Assembly (NCBI RefSeq): GCF_014352875.1
Contig: NZ_CP060695.1
Location: 1,891,501-1,955,500 of the forward strand
Direction: 5' to 3'
From: Polaribacter pectinis
Lineage (GTDB): Bacteria > Bacteroidota > Bacteroidia > Flavobacteriales > Flavobacteriaceae
DNA length: 64,000 bases
Positions 1 to 7,769 of this stretch are shown here, in pieces (the stretch's first letter is position 1; each line of letters starts with the position of its first letter). Both the position numbers and the translations under genes were made by a program. The notes under the pieces were generated by a model. The model was given only the letters and a program-made list of their open reading frames with translations, searched no databases and was not told where the DNA came from.

Positions 1-1352
1 ATTTTATTACACAACATATTGCTACTGGTTTTGGTCATTTACAAAAATTAGGAGTTACTGATTTTGATACATCAACAAAAAAAATGATTGAAAAATCTGT
101 AAAATTTTTAGATAACGAATTGTTAGAAAACTATAATAAACTACTAGAAAGAGCTGAAGAAATTAAACAAAGAGCGAAGACAAAAAAGAAAGGTGAACAA
201 GAATATACAGCCTATCTAGCGAAAAATCACTTGAGTTATTTTACCATTCAATATTTATACATGCGTAGTTTTTATGATACTATTTCTATAAATGATAAAC
301 TAAAAACTGCTGTTGATTATTACAGAAATCAATCTGCTGAATATTGGAACGATTATAATTTATATGCAAAAGGACAAATTGCATTATCGCTTTTTAGAAC
401 TGATAAAAAACAAGTTGCAAACAAGATTTTAAAATCGTTGAAAGAAAATTCAATCACTTCAGATGAATTAGGAATGTATTGGAAAACCAACACTGCTGGT
501 TATTACTATTATGAAGCTCCTGTTGAAACACAAGCATTAATGATAGAGGTGTTTTCTGAAATCGAAAATGACACAAAAACTATTGATAATCTAAAAATTT
601 GGTTACTAAAAAACAAGCAAACAAATCGTTGGAAAACAACAAAAGCAACTACAGAAGCTGTGTATGCTTTATTATTGAATGGAAGTGATTGGGTTTCAGT
701 TACAGAAATGGTAGACATTAAAATTGGTGATCAAAATATAAATCCGTCTAAATTAGAAGGTGTAAAAGTAGAAGCTGGAACTGGTTATTTTAAAACATCT
801 TGGAATGGATCTGAAATAAAACCAAATATGAGCGAAGTTACCATCAATAAAAAAGGAAACGGAATTGCTTGGGGAGGTTTGTATTGGCAATATTTTGAAG
901 ATTTAGACAAAATTACTTCTGCAGAAACTCCGCTTAAATTAAATAAGAAACTATTCAAAAAAGTAAATACAAATGCAGGAAAAGAATTGCAAGAAATTAC
1001 AAAAAACACCAATTTAAAAGTAGGAGATTTAATTACTGTAAGAATTGAGTTACGTTCAGATAGAGATATGGAATTTATTCACATGAAAGACATGAGAGCT
1101 TCTGGAGTAGAACCAATTAACGTACTTTCTAAATACAAGTGGCAAGACAATTTAGGGTATTATGAAAGTACAAAAGATGCTGCTACTAATTTCTTTTTCG
1201 ATCGTTTACCAAAAGGAGTTTACATTTTTGAATATGATGTTAGAGTTAATAATGCTGGTGATTTTAGCAACGGAATTACAACCATACAAAGTATGTATGC
1301 TCCAGAATTTAGCAGTCATTCTAAAGGAGTTCGTTTAACAGTTGAAAAATAA
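1..1352 (+). CDS. alpha-2-macroglobulin family protein, C-terminal part (5' end outside window)
   Basis: The reading frame is open from position 3, so this is the 3' part (about 449 residues) of a longer gene; the first internal ATG at 84 is not the true start. The visible part looks like the end of a bacterial alpha-2-macroglobulin: a helical stretch resembling the alpha/alpha-toroid thioester domain (TQHIATGFGHL near the edge, ETQALMIEVF and KATTEAVYALL further on), then a beta-rich C-terminus with the typical late motif FEYDVRVNNAGDFSNG. Known family members are large periplasmic or surface lipoproteins that trap foreign proteases. The thioester CxEQ motif would lie upstream of the window, so whether this protein keeps it cannot be told. 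A short hairpin and a putative promoter for the next gene follow the stop. Confidence 0.8.
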   Translation, partial: FITQHIATGFGHLQKLGVTDFDTSTKKMIEKSVKFLDNELLENYNKLLERAEEIKQRAKTKKKGEQEYTAYLAKNHLSYFTIQYLYMRSFYDTISINDKLKTAVDYYRNQSAEYWNDYNLYAKGQIALSLFRTDKKQVANKILKSLKENSITSDELGMYWKTNTAGYYYYEAPVETQALMIEVFSEIENDTKTIDNLKIWLLKNKQTNRWKTTKATTEAVYALLLNGSDWVSVTEMVDIKIGDQNINPSKLEGVKVEAGTGYFKTSWNGSEIKPNMSEVTINKKGNGIAWGGLYWQYFEDLDKITSAETPLKLNKKLFKKVNTNAGKELQEITKNTNLKVGDLITVRIELRSDRDMEFIHMKDMRASGVEPINVLSKYKWQDNLGYYESTKDAATNFFFDRLPKGVYIFEYDVRVNNAGDFSNGITTIQSMYAPEFSSHSKGVRLTVEK

Positions 1353-1387
1353 AACTCATTTGTATCAATTTATATTCTAAATGAGTT
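1353..1387 (+). terminator. possible hairpin after the macroglobulin gene
   Basis: The inverted repeat AACTCATTT ... AAATGAGTT (9 bp, 17-nt loop) lies immediately after the TAA stop. There is no clear T-run behind it, so termination is only possible. Confidence 0.3.
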
Positions 1388-1409
1388 CATTCGAATGGAA
1401 TTATAAGTC

Positions 1410-1417
1410 TAATTTTG
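1410..1417 (+). promoter_or_regulatory. possible -7 box upstream of the small outer-membrane protein gene
   Basis: TAATTTTG matches the Bacteroidota -7 consensus TAnnTTTG exactly and lies 28 bp before the ATG at 1445. No convincing -33 TTG was found, so this is tentative. Confidence 0.35.
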
Positions 1418-1444
1418 TGGTTCAATCACAATAAAATATAAATT

Positions 1445-1927
1445 ATGAAAAAAACACTTTTAATTATAGGTCTTATAGTAGCTGGAGCATTTTCAGCAAA
1501 TGCACAAAGTATTTCTAAAAACGCGATTGGTTTACGTTTGGGTGACAATGATGGTTTTGGAGGAGAAATTTCTTACCAAAGAGCATTGGGTGACAATAAC
1601 AGATTAGAAATAGATTTAGGTTTAAGAGACAACAATAATTACGACGGTTTTAAAGCTACTGGTCTTTACCAATGGGTTTGGAATATTGATGGTGGTTTTA
1701 ACTGGTACGCAGGTGTTGGTGGTGGTTTAGGTAACTACAGTGGAAAAGACAACAACAATAATTTTTCTGAAACTTTTGTTTTTGCTGCTGGTGATGTTGG
1801 AATCGAGTACAACTTTCCTTCTGCACCAATCTTACTTTCATTAGACTTAAGACCAGAATTTGGTTTTGGTAAAACTTTTAATGACTATGATAATGACATC
1901 GCATTAAGTATTAGATACCAATTCTAA
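1445..1927 (+). CDS. small secreted outer-membrane beta-barrel-like protein
   Basis: 160 residues. A clear signal peptide (MKKTLLIIGLIVAGAFSANAQ, cleavage after about residue 20) is followed by alternating aromatic/polar strands rich in G, N and D (for example QWVWNIDGGFNWYAGVGGGLG) and a C-terminal strand ending in aromatic F (LSIRYQF). That pattern is typical of small Bacteroidota outer-membrane beta-barrel or porin-like proteins. It is a single-gene unit with its own putative promoter, ending at a bidirectional hairpin. The precise role is unknown; the family call rests on composition and the terminal strand, not on a diagnostic motif. Confidence 0.65.
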   Translation: MKKTLLIIGLIVAGAFSANAQSISKNAIGLRLGDNDGFGGEISYQRALGDNNRLEIDLGLRDNNNYDGFKATGLYQWVWNIDGGFNWYAGVGGGLGNYSGKDNNNNFSETFVFAAGDVGIEYNFPSAPILLSLDLRPEFGFGKTFNDYDNDIALSIRYQF

Positions 1928-1949
1928 AACTACATTTTAAAATAAATTA

Positions 1950-1982
1950 AAAATCCTCTAAAATTATTTTTTAGAGGATTTT
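1950..1982. terminator. bidirectional rho-independent terminator
   Basis: A perfect 14-bp inverted repeat (AAAATCCTCTAAAA / TTTTAGAGGATTTT, 5-nt loop) is followed on the plus strand by a T-rich tract (cttttttt). It sits between convergent genes and overlaps the last codons of the minus-strand TfoX-like gene, so it probably terminates both. Confidence 0.75.
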
Positions 1983-2320
1983 CTTTTTTTACTTGCTTTA
2001 GCTAACGGATTAAAATCTAATGCTAATTGTAACCAATAATGTAAGTCTTTGTCTAAATCTATGGCTTCATCTGTTAAAAACACAAATCCTTTCATTGGCC
2101 TTCCTGTAAAATTCATTTCTTTACAACCAGATTTTCGTAGTGATTCTTTGTAAATATTGGGGTTTATTCTTGCCATAATTTCATCATTATTTACACCAAC
2201 ATACATTTTATCATCTACCATAAATAACAATCCTCCCATCATTTTTTTAGTGATAAAAGAAACACTTTTTTCATTCAAAAACTGAGAAACTCTATCTGAT
2301 AAATACTCATTATAAGCCAT
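1964..2320 (-). CDS. TfoX N-terminal-domain protein
   Basis: 118 residues, matching a stand-alone TfoX/Sxy N-terminal domain: a start with YLSDRVSQFL, then KKMMGGLLFMVDDKMYVGV, which is the MxGGxxFMxxxKMxxGV pattern of the family, and the later RPMKGFVFL. The C-terminus is a lysine/serine-rich tail (KASKKRKSSKK). TfoX regulates competence in gammaproteobacteria, but stand-alone domains in Bacteroidota have no established function. Its ATG overlaps the TAA of the upstream DUF4136 gene (TAATG), indicating co-transcription and coupled translation. Confidence 0.8.
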   Translation of the reverse strand: MAYNEYLSDRVSQFLNEKSVSFITKKMMGGLLFMVDDKMYVGVNNDEIMARINPNIYKESLRKSGCKEMNFTGRPMKGFVFLTDEAIDLDKDLHYWLQLALDFNPLAKASKKRKSSKK

Positions 2321-2844
2321 TAATAACTTTTACTTGGTGGATATTCGCTTATTATTTTTTTTATTAGCTGTTGCAAATGCAATTTTCTTTCTTCTGTTTT
2401 TCTATTTTCTTTTATGCTAGATGTTAAAGAACCTTCCCAAAATAATTTATTATTTTTTGCTTCAATAAAACGAATACTAATTTCTTCATTTAACTTTTTA
2501 CCTCCTATTGGTATTCCACCAGAAATTCCAATTCCGCCATTTCTTCCTCCACTTCCTATACCAATTCCAATAGTATTATTACTTCGACTTTCAGAAGTTT
2601 TCGCATCAAAATAAATAAAAAAATCTGGGTTAGAATTATAATTCATTCCTGCATTTTTTAACTCACTTTCAATTGCAGTAGTAATTCTTTTAACGTCAAA
2701 TTCATTTAAACTCTCTCCATTATCTTCATAGAAATCAAACGTTTTATATTTTTTAAAATCAGTTTTAGAATCGTAATCAGAAACTACTTTAGATGTTCCA
2801 CAACTTATTAAAAATAACAAAAAAATGAACTTTAAATATTTCAT
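2320..2844 (-). CDS. DUF4136 lipoprotein
   Basis: 174 residues. A short hydrophobic signal ends in a lipobox (FLISCGTSK, lipid-modified Cys at about 15). The mature part has the DUF4136 pattern: an early YDSKTDFKKYKTFDFYE, ITTAIESELKNAGM in the middle, then NPDFFIYFDAK and a Gly/Ile-rich segment (IGIGIGSGGRNGG), ending with WEGSLTSSI. DUF4136 proteins are periplasmic-side lipoproteins of unknown function common in Bacteroidota. The gene starts 4 bp after the M28 peptidase gene and overlaps the TfoX-like gene, so the three form one operon. Confidence 0.8.
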   Translation of the reverse strand: MKYLKFIFLLFLISCGTSKVVSDYDSKTDFKKYKTFDFYEDNGESLNEFDVKRITTAIESELKNAGMNYNSNPDFFIYFDAKTSESRSNNTIGIGIGSGGRNGGIGISGGIPIGGKKLNEEISIRFIEAKNNKLFWEGSLTSSIKENRKTEERKLHLQQLIKKIISEYPPSKSY

Positions 2845-2848
2845 AAAC

Positions 2849-3865
2849 TTATTCTTTCTTTTTTTTCTTTCCTCCCATTTCCTCTTCAGTTAACACAACT
2901 CTTGTTGGTGTATCTGTACCATTAATAATACTTTCAGTTCCTTTGGCAACGGCTTTTATGGTTTGCGTAATCACTGTCATATTTAAAGTTTCAGCTTCAT
3001 CAGAAGCTTGGTGATAATCTTTATCTATATCTATGGGTGTTGCAGAAAATGTATGAGCAGGAACACCTAATCTTGCTAATGATGCATTGTCTGATCTAAA
3101 AAATAAATTATATTTAGGATATGGATCTGCGAATAATTGATAACCAGAACCTTCTAAATTCTTCTGAACAATCTTTCCAAAATCTGAACGATCAAAACCA
3201 GATAACCAAGCGGTATTTGGACCAGAATTTGGTACTTTTCCAATCATTTCTAAATTAATTCCTGCTATAAATTTACTAGCATCTATACCTTTACCAAAAT
3301 GTGTAGAACCAACTAACCCCATTTCTTCAGCAGTAAATGCTATAAAAACAATGGTTCTTTCGTTTTCTCCTTTATCTTTAAAATATTCAGCTAAAGCCAA
3401 AACTCCAGTTACACCAGAAGCATCATCATTTGCACCATTGTATATACTATCTAATTGTCCTTCTTTTTTTCTAATTCCTAAATGATCATAATGGGCAGAA
3501 ACAATAACATATTCATCCTTTTTGCTCTTTCCTTCCAAAACACCAATAATGTTACTTGTGGTAATATCTTCTTTAGTTCTTCTGTTGGTAAATGTAAAAG
3601 TTTGTCTGTAATCTTTTAAAGTATCATAGGTTTTAAGCCCTATTCTTTTAAACTCATTTTCTATATATTTTGCAGCTTTTTCAATTCCTGGAGTTCCTGT
3701 CATTCTACCTTCCATATCATCTGAAGCCAATGTATAAAGGTGTTTTTTAACTGTTACAGAATCAATAGTTGCTATTTTTTTCTCAACTTTTGATGCTTTA
3801 ACTTTCTCTTTACAAGAAAATACAACTGCAAAAAGGGCAATATAAATAAGGTTTAATTTTTTCAT
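2849..3865 (-). CDS. M28 family zinc aminopeptidase, lipoprotein
   Basis: 338 residues. The lipobox is FSCKEK (Cys18), so the enzyme is probably anchored in the periplasm or at the outer membrane. Zinc and catalytic motifs of family M28 are present in order: SAHYDHLG (first His), NGANDDASGVTG (bridging Asp), AFTAEEMGLVGS (catalytic Glu pair), and DYHQASDEAE (late His ligand). M28 enzymes release N-terminal amino acids from peptides. A Lys-rich tail (GGKKKKKE) ends the protein. It is the first gene of a three-gene minus-strand operon with the DUF4136 and TfoX-like genes, and is divergent from kdsA. Confidence 0.9.
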   Translation of the reverse strand: MKKLNLIYIALFAVVFSCKEKVKASKVEKKIATIDSVTVKKHLYTLASDDMEGRMTGTPGIEKAAKYIENEFKRIGLKTYDTLKDYRQTFTFTNRRTKEDITTSNIIGVLEGKSKKDEYVIVSAHYDHLGIRKKEGQLDSIYNGANDDASGVTGVLALAEYFKDKGENERTIVFIAFTAEEMGLVGSTHFGKGIDASKFIAGINLEMIGKVPNSGPNTAWLSGFDRSDFGKIVQKNLEGSGYQLFADPYPKYNLFFRSDNASLARLGVPAHTFSATPIDIDKDYHQASDEAETLNMTVITQTIKAVAKGTESIINGTDTPTRVVLTEEEMGGKKKKKE

Positions 3866-3909
3866 TTTATTTGAGTTTTAAAAGCATAAATATAGCTAAT
3901 TTAATTTCG

Positions 3910-3917
3910 TATTTTTG
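3910..3917 (+). promoter_or_regulatory. putative -7 box of kdsA promoter
   Basis: TATTTTTG matches TAnnTTTG and lies 16 bp before the kdsA ATG, in the short divergent gap with the M28 gene. The -33 element is not clear. Confidence 0.45.
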
Positions 3918-3933
3918 TTGAAAATTTTTACAA

Positions 3934-4752
3934 ATGATTTTATCTGAAATTCCGAATATAAAACACACAAATTCAAATAACTTTTTTCTATTAGCTGGTC
4001 CTTGTGCAATTGAAGGCGAAGAAATGGCAATGAGAATTGCTGAAAGAGTAATTACAATTACCGATAAATTAGAAATTCCTTATATTTTTAAAGGAAGTTT
4101 TAAAAAAGCAAACAGAAGTAGAATTGATAGTTTTACAGGAATTGGAGACGAAAAAGCATTAAAGATTTTACGCAAAGTTTCCGAAACTTTTGGTGTGCCA
4201 ACAGTTACAGATATTCACGAAGTTTCAGACGCTGCAAAAGCGGCAGAATATGTAGATGTTTTACAGATACCTGCTTTTTTGGTTCGTCAAACAGATTTAG
4301 TGGTTGCAGCTGCAAAAACAGGTAAGGTTGTCAACTTAAAAAAAGGACAATTTATGAGTCCTGCTGCAATGAAACACGCAGTGCAAAAAGTAAAAGATGC
4401 TGGCTCTAATAAAGCTTGGATTACAGATAGAGGAACCATGTTTGGTTACCAGGATATGATTGTAGATTTTAGAGGAATTCCAGAAATGCGCGAATTTGCA
4501 CCCACAATTTTAGATGTTACACATTCTCTGCAACAGCCAAATCAAGTTGCTGGAGTTACTGGTGGAAGACCAGATATGATTGAAACTATTGCCAGAGCAG
4601 GAATTGTAAATAACGTAGATGGTTTATTTATAGAAACACATTTCGACCCAGCAAATGCAAAATCTGATGGCGCAAATATGTTACATTTAGACAATTTCGA
4701 GCGTTTAATGACAAATTTAGTAGCTATTAGAAAAACGGTTAATAATTTATAA
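3934..4752 (+). CDS. kdsA: 3-deoxy-8-phosphooctulonate synthase (KDO-8-P synthase)
   Basis: 272 residues, full length for KdsA. The enzyme condenses phosphoenolpyruvate with arabinose 5-phosphate to give KDO 8-phosphate for the lipopolysaccharide inner core, in the cytoplasm. Diagnostic segments are all present: LAGPCAIEGEE near residue 22, FKGSFKKANRSR near 52, WITDRGTMFGYQDMIVDFR near 167, and VTGGRPDMIETIARAGI near 210. The ATG is preceded by a match to the Bacteroidota -7 box. It is the only gene of its transcription unit and is followed by a dispersed repeat and a strong hairpin. Confidence 0.97.
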   Translation: MILSEIPNIKHTNSNNFFLLAGPCAIEGEEMAMRIAERVITITDKLEIPYIFKGSFKKANRSRIDSFTGIGDEKALKILRKVSETFGVPTVTDIHEVSDAAKAAEYVDVLQIPAFLVRQTDLVVAAAKTGKVVNLKKGQFMSPAAMKHAVQKVKDAGSNKAWITDRGTMFGYQDMIVDFRGIPEMREFAPTILDVTHSLQQPNQVAGVTGGRPDMIETIARAGIVNNVDGLFIETHFDPANAKSDGANMLHLDNFERLMTNLVAIRKTVNNL

Positions 4753-4766
4753 TAGTTTTATTTTTT

Positions 4767-4850
4767 GGGCGTTTTAACAGGCTTTCGCTACTCGCTTTTT
4801 TTCTGAAAAAGAAAAAAGAGCTCAAACAGACCGCTCAATCCTTAACGCAC
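4767..4850 (+). repeat. dispersed intergenic repeat, copy 1
   Basis: Shares the blocks GGGCGTT, CAGGCTTTCGCTACTCG, CTCAAACAG, CGCTC and ATCCTTAACGC, in the same order, with the reverse complement of 9348-9461. The internal spacers differ in length and sequence. No ORF lies inside. Similar intergenic repeats beginning GGGCGTT and ending CTAACGC are, from memory, common in Flavobacteriia genomes; their function is not known. Confidence 0.75.
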
Positions 4851-4875
4851 TTACTCAATCTCAATAAAAAAATAC

Positions 4876-4906
4876 AAACCCTTTAGAATTAAAATCTAAA
4901 GGGTTT
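4876..4906. terminator. rho-independent terminator
   Basis: A 12-bp perfect stem (AAACCCTTTAGA / TCTAAAGGGTTT) with a 7-nt loop is followed by atcttttt. It lies after kdsA and the repeat and before the transglutaminase-like gene. Confidence 0.75.
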
Positions 4907-4963
4907 ATCTTTTTAAAAAAAGGCACAATTTTTGACTAATAAAATTGTTATCCTTTAATAATT

Positions 4964-5917
4964 ATGAAACAACTGCTATTTTTCTTTTTATTTATTTCTA
5001 TTGCCACAAATTCGCAAGAATTTAAAAAGGTAGATTCTTTGGTTTTAGAATATCCACGATTTTCTAAAGTAGAAGATTTAGCCACTAAAATTGATAGAGA
5101 TTTTACTTCGGATGAAGATAAAGCCAGAGCTGCATTCTTTTGGTTAGCAAAAAACATAAGGTATAATCTAAAAGAATTTTACAAACCAAGACAAAGAAGT
5201 TATAACTTTAGTTATGCAACTGAAGAAGAAAAAAAACAAAAACTGCAAGGTTTAAAAGATGAAATTGTTGCTGAAGCTTTTTTGAATAAAACCGGAGTTT
5301 GCGAAGAATACGCCCAAGCTTTTAAAAAAATATGTGATTTATTGGGTTTAGAAGCTGAAGTTATTAAAGGAAATGTTAGAAATGTACCTGATGAAATTGG
5401 CAAACCAGAAAGCACAACAAACCACGCTTGGAATGCTGTAAAACTAAATAATAAATGGATTATTTTAGATGCAACTTGGGCTGCAGGTTATGAATATAAT
5501 GGACGTTGGGTACGTAAGTTTGATAATTATTTTTACAACATTCCCAAAGAAAAAATTTTTAAAACTCATTTACCAGAAGATTCTATTTGGGTATTGCGTT
5601 TTGGTAGAATTAGTAAAGAAGAATTTTACAATCAACCTATTTATGGACATTCTTTTTTGACTTCTAGAGCAGAATTAATATCTCCAAAAAAAGGTATCAT
5701 ACCTATTAATTCATCAAAAAATATTGAATTAAAATTTAAAGACTTACCAGTAAATCCCATCATTTATTACACTTTTAAAGGAATGAGATATGCTGAAAAA
5801 CCCAATATTACAAAAGAAAACAATGTGTTTACTTTAACTATTAAAAATGCACAAAAAAACTCGGAATTAGTTTTATATATAAATAAAGAAGCGGCACTTC
5901 AGTTTAAAACAAAATAA
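4964..5917 (+). CDS. secreted transglutaminase-like protein
   Basis: 317 residues with an N-terminal signal peptide (FFFLFISIATNSQ). The central domain is a transglutaminase/kyphoscoliosis-peptidase-like fold with the Cys-His-Asp triad visible: Cys113 in TGVCEEYAQAF, His154 in TTNHAWNAVK, Asp169 in WIILDATWAAG. The C-terminal about 100 residues look like a beta-sandwich. Members are thought to be cysteine proteases or amidases acting outside the cytoplasm; the substrate is unknown. The gene runs toward the minus-strand DUF1801 gene, and their stop codons abut at 5917/5918. Confidence 0.85.
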   Translation: MKQLLFFFLFISIATNSQEFKKVDSLVLEYPRFSKVEDLATKIDRDFTSDEDKARAAFFWLAKNIRYNLKEFYKPRQRSYNFSYATEEEKKQKLQGLKDEIVAEAFLNKTGVCEEYAQAFKKICDLLGLEAEVIKGNVRNVPDEIGKPESTTNHAWNAVKLNNKWIILDATWAAGYEYNGRWVRKFDNYFYNIPKEKIFKTHLPEDSIWVLRFGRISKEEFYNQPIYGHSFLTSRAELISPKKGIIPINSSKNIELKFKDLPVNPIIYYTFKGMRYAEKPNITKENNVFTLTIKNAQKNSELVLYINKEAALQFKTK

Positions 5918-6289
5918 TTAATCTCTTTTGTAAAACCCTTTATCTTTTAGTTGATGTGCTTCTTCTAATACAGATAATAAAACAGTTTCATTTATATCAT
6001 CTAAAGATTTGTAACGCAAAGATTTTACAACTTTTCTGTTCTCTGAAATTAAGAATTCGTTGTATTTTGTTAGATGAGCAGAAACCCAAAAAACAACGTC
6101 TACATACTTTTTCTTTTTAGATGCATTTAAATAACAAAATGGTTTATCATTTAGATAATAAAAGGGTATTTTCCATTTAAATTGCAAATCTACTTCTGGA
6201 AAACTACCTTCAATTAAAATTTGCAAATGCATTAAAATAGATTTAAAAGGTTCTGGTTGATTTAAAATATATTCTTCTGCTGGTTTCAT
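5918..6289 (-). CDS. DUF1801 (YdhG-like) protein
   Basis: 123 residues, the size of a single YdhG-like domain. Visible family features are an N-terminal YILNQPEPFKSIL helix, the central FKWKIPFYYLNDKPFCYLN segment, the VDVVFW strand and the late RKVVKSLRYKSLDDI. There is no signal peptide, so it is cytoplasmic. Proteins of this fold have no firmly known biochemical role. It stands alone between a convergent transglutaminase-like gene and a degraded small gene. Confidence 0.8.
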   Translation of the reverse strand: MKPAEEYILNQPEPFKSILMHLQILIEGSFPEVDLQFKWKIPFYYLNDKPFCYLNASKKKKYVDVVFWVSAHLTKYNEFLISENRKVVKSLRYKSLDDINETVLLSVLEEAHQLKDKGFYKRD

Positions 6290-6325
6290 TTGTTACTATA
6301 TATTATCGAAAGTTAAAAAATTATG

Positions 6326-6604
6326 ATGAAACAAGAAATTAATTAGAATCATTTTATTATAATAGGTCTTGCTAGTATTCTTATTTGCTTTTATTTATTT
6401 ACAAGATTTTTTTCAATAAAATATATAAAATGACAACAATTAATTCATTTCTCAAAGACGTATCGTTGGAAAACATTCACATTTAGTTTTTTAAATCCTA
6501 ATTATTGGTATTCTTCATTTTCTATTTTAGCAATTGCACATATTACTTATGGAGTTGCTATTAGAAATTTATTGAAAATTAAAATTAGATCTTTTACTTA
6601 TTAA
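6326..6604 (+). pseudogene. remnant of a small membrane protein with two in-frame stops
   Basis: A single frame from ATG 6326 to TAA 6604 would give about 92 residues with a hydrophobic helix (FIIIGLASILICFYLF) and a second hydrophobic stretch (YSSFSILAIAHITYGVAI). It is interrupted by TAG at codon 7 and TGA at codon 36. The amino-acid composition across both stops is protein-like, which suggests recent decay of a real gene. Homology is not recognised, and chance openness cannot be excluded. Its 3' end overlaps the MscS gene on the other strand. Confidence 0.35.
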
Positions 6605-7460
6605 AAACTTCATAAGCTGCAGAAGCAACCTCAACTTTTCCGTTTGAAGATTTAATTGAAGTTAGAATTTTATCAAATAAAATAGATTTTGTGCCTCTTC
6701 TAGATTTGTAGTCTACTACGTACCTTAACGTGAAAGTAATCCAGTTTTCATCAAAAGCCATCGTTATCATTGGTTTTACTCTTGCGTTTTCTAAACTGTA
6801 TGTCCCAATCATTTTATTCCATGCAACTTGAGAAGTTTCAGAAAAATCACCAACTTCATCTTTTAGAATTTCGTAAAATTTCTCTTTCGCATATTGATAA
6901 TCGCCATCTGTTTTGATAGGAATTGTAATCTCGTCCCACAAAAAAGGAAAGTCTCCAGAATAATTATAAACAGGTTCTTTAAATATAAAACTGTTGGCAA
7001 CACGTACCATTTTACCATTGTATAAGTCGCCATTTACCCAATCGCCAATTTCCATTAAAGTGGTTCTTAAAATACCAATATCAATAACGTCTCCTTTAAT
7101 TCCACCTAATTTTACACGATCGCCAACTTTGTAAAAGTTACTTGTAAAAATGGCAATATAACCAGCAATACTCACAATTATTTCTTGTAATGCAAATGCA
7201 ATCCCTGCTCCTGCAACTCCTAAAGCAGTTCCAAATCCGGAGAGTTTTGCATTAAAAATTAGCATAATTCCAATAACAAAAATGATGTAGCCTAAAAAGT
7301 TGACAAACTTTCTCATTTTATATTTAGAAGCATTGTCTGTTGCCAACTTTGTAGCTCCTTTTTGAGCCATTTTTATAACGATGTAAACAACAACAAAAAG
7401 TAAAAATACTGATGCTATGTTTACAAAAATAGGATTGTCGAATAATTCAGTAAAGTTCAT
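6594..7460 (-). CDS. mechanosensitive ion channel protein, MscS family
   Basis: 288 residues. An N-terminal transmembrane helix (IASVFLLFVVVYIVI) is followed by a second (FLGYIIFVIGIMLIF) and the pore-lining helix with the Gly/Ala pattern LGVAGAGIAFALQEIIVSIAGY. The MscS beta domain follows (FYKVGDRVKLGGIKGDVIDIGILRTTL), then a cytoplasmic alpha/beta domain. MscS channels in the inner membrane open on hypo-osmotic stress. The length matches the compact three-helix class. It is a single gene with no obvious operon partner. Confidence 0.92.
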   Translation of the reverse strand: MNFTELFDNPIFVNIASVFLLFVVVYIVIKMAQKGATKLATDNASKYKMRKFVNFLGYIIFVIGIMLIFNAKLSGFGTALGVAGAGIAFALQEIIVSIAGYIAIFTSNFYKVGDRVKLGGIKGDVIDIGILRTTLMEIGDWVNGDLYNGKMVRVANSFIFKEPVYNYSGDFPFLWDEITIPIKTDGDYQYAKEKFYEILKDEVGDFSETSQVAWNKMIGTYSLENARVKPMITMAFDENWITFTLRYVVDYKSRRGTKSILFDKILTSIKSSNGKVEVASAAYEVFNK

Positions 7461-7544
7461 TTTTTTTAATAGAATTAAAAGAATTCTATGGTAGATTAAT
7501 TAAAGTAAAAATACTCATTATTTATTTTAAAATGAAAAATAAAA

Positions 7545-7769
7545 TTATTTGATTTTACGAATCAAATCTTCTAATCCATTCAATTGTAGTTCATAAACTA
7601 AATGCATTTGTTGCCCTAATTTTCCTTTTGGAAAACCTTTGTTATGATACCAAACAATGTAATGTTCTGGTAAATCAATTAAAAACCTGCCTTTGTATTT
7701 TCCAAAAGGCATTTTCATTTTTGATAAATCAATCAGAAACTGTCTATTTTGAAGATTATTCTCTTCCAT
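7545..7769 (-). CDS. DUF3820 family protein
   Basis: 74 residues, the usual size of a stand-alone DUF3820 protein. The core motif MPFGKYKGRFLIDLPEHYIVWY is followed by the GFPKGKLGQQM motif. Family members contain a short domain of unknown function, often found near nucleases or DNA metabolism genes elsewhere, but nothing here points to that. The start overlaps the 3' end of the upstream dehydrogenase-like gene by 14 nt, so translation is probably coupled. Confidence 0.85.
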   Translation of the reverse strand: MEENNLQNRQFLIDLSKMKMPFGKYKGRFLIDLPEHYIVWYHNKGFPKGKLGQQMHLVYELQLNGLEDLIRKIK

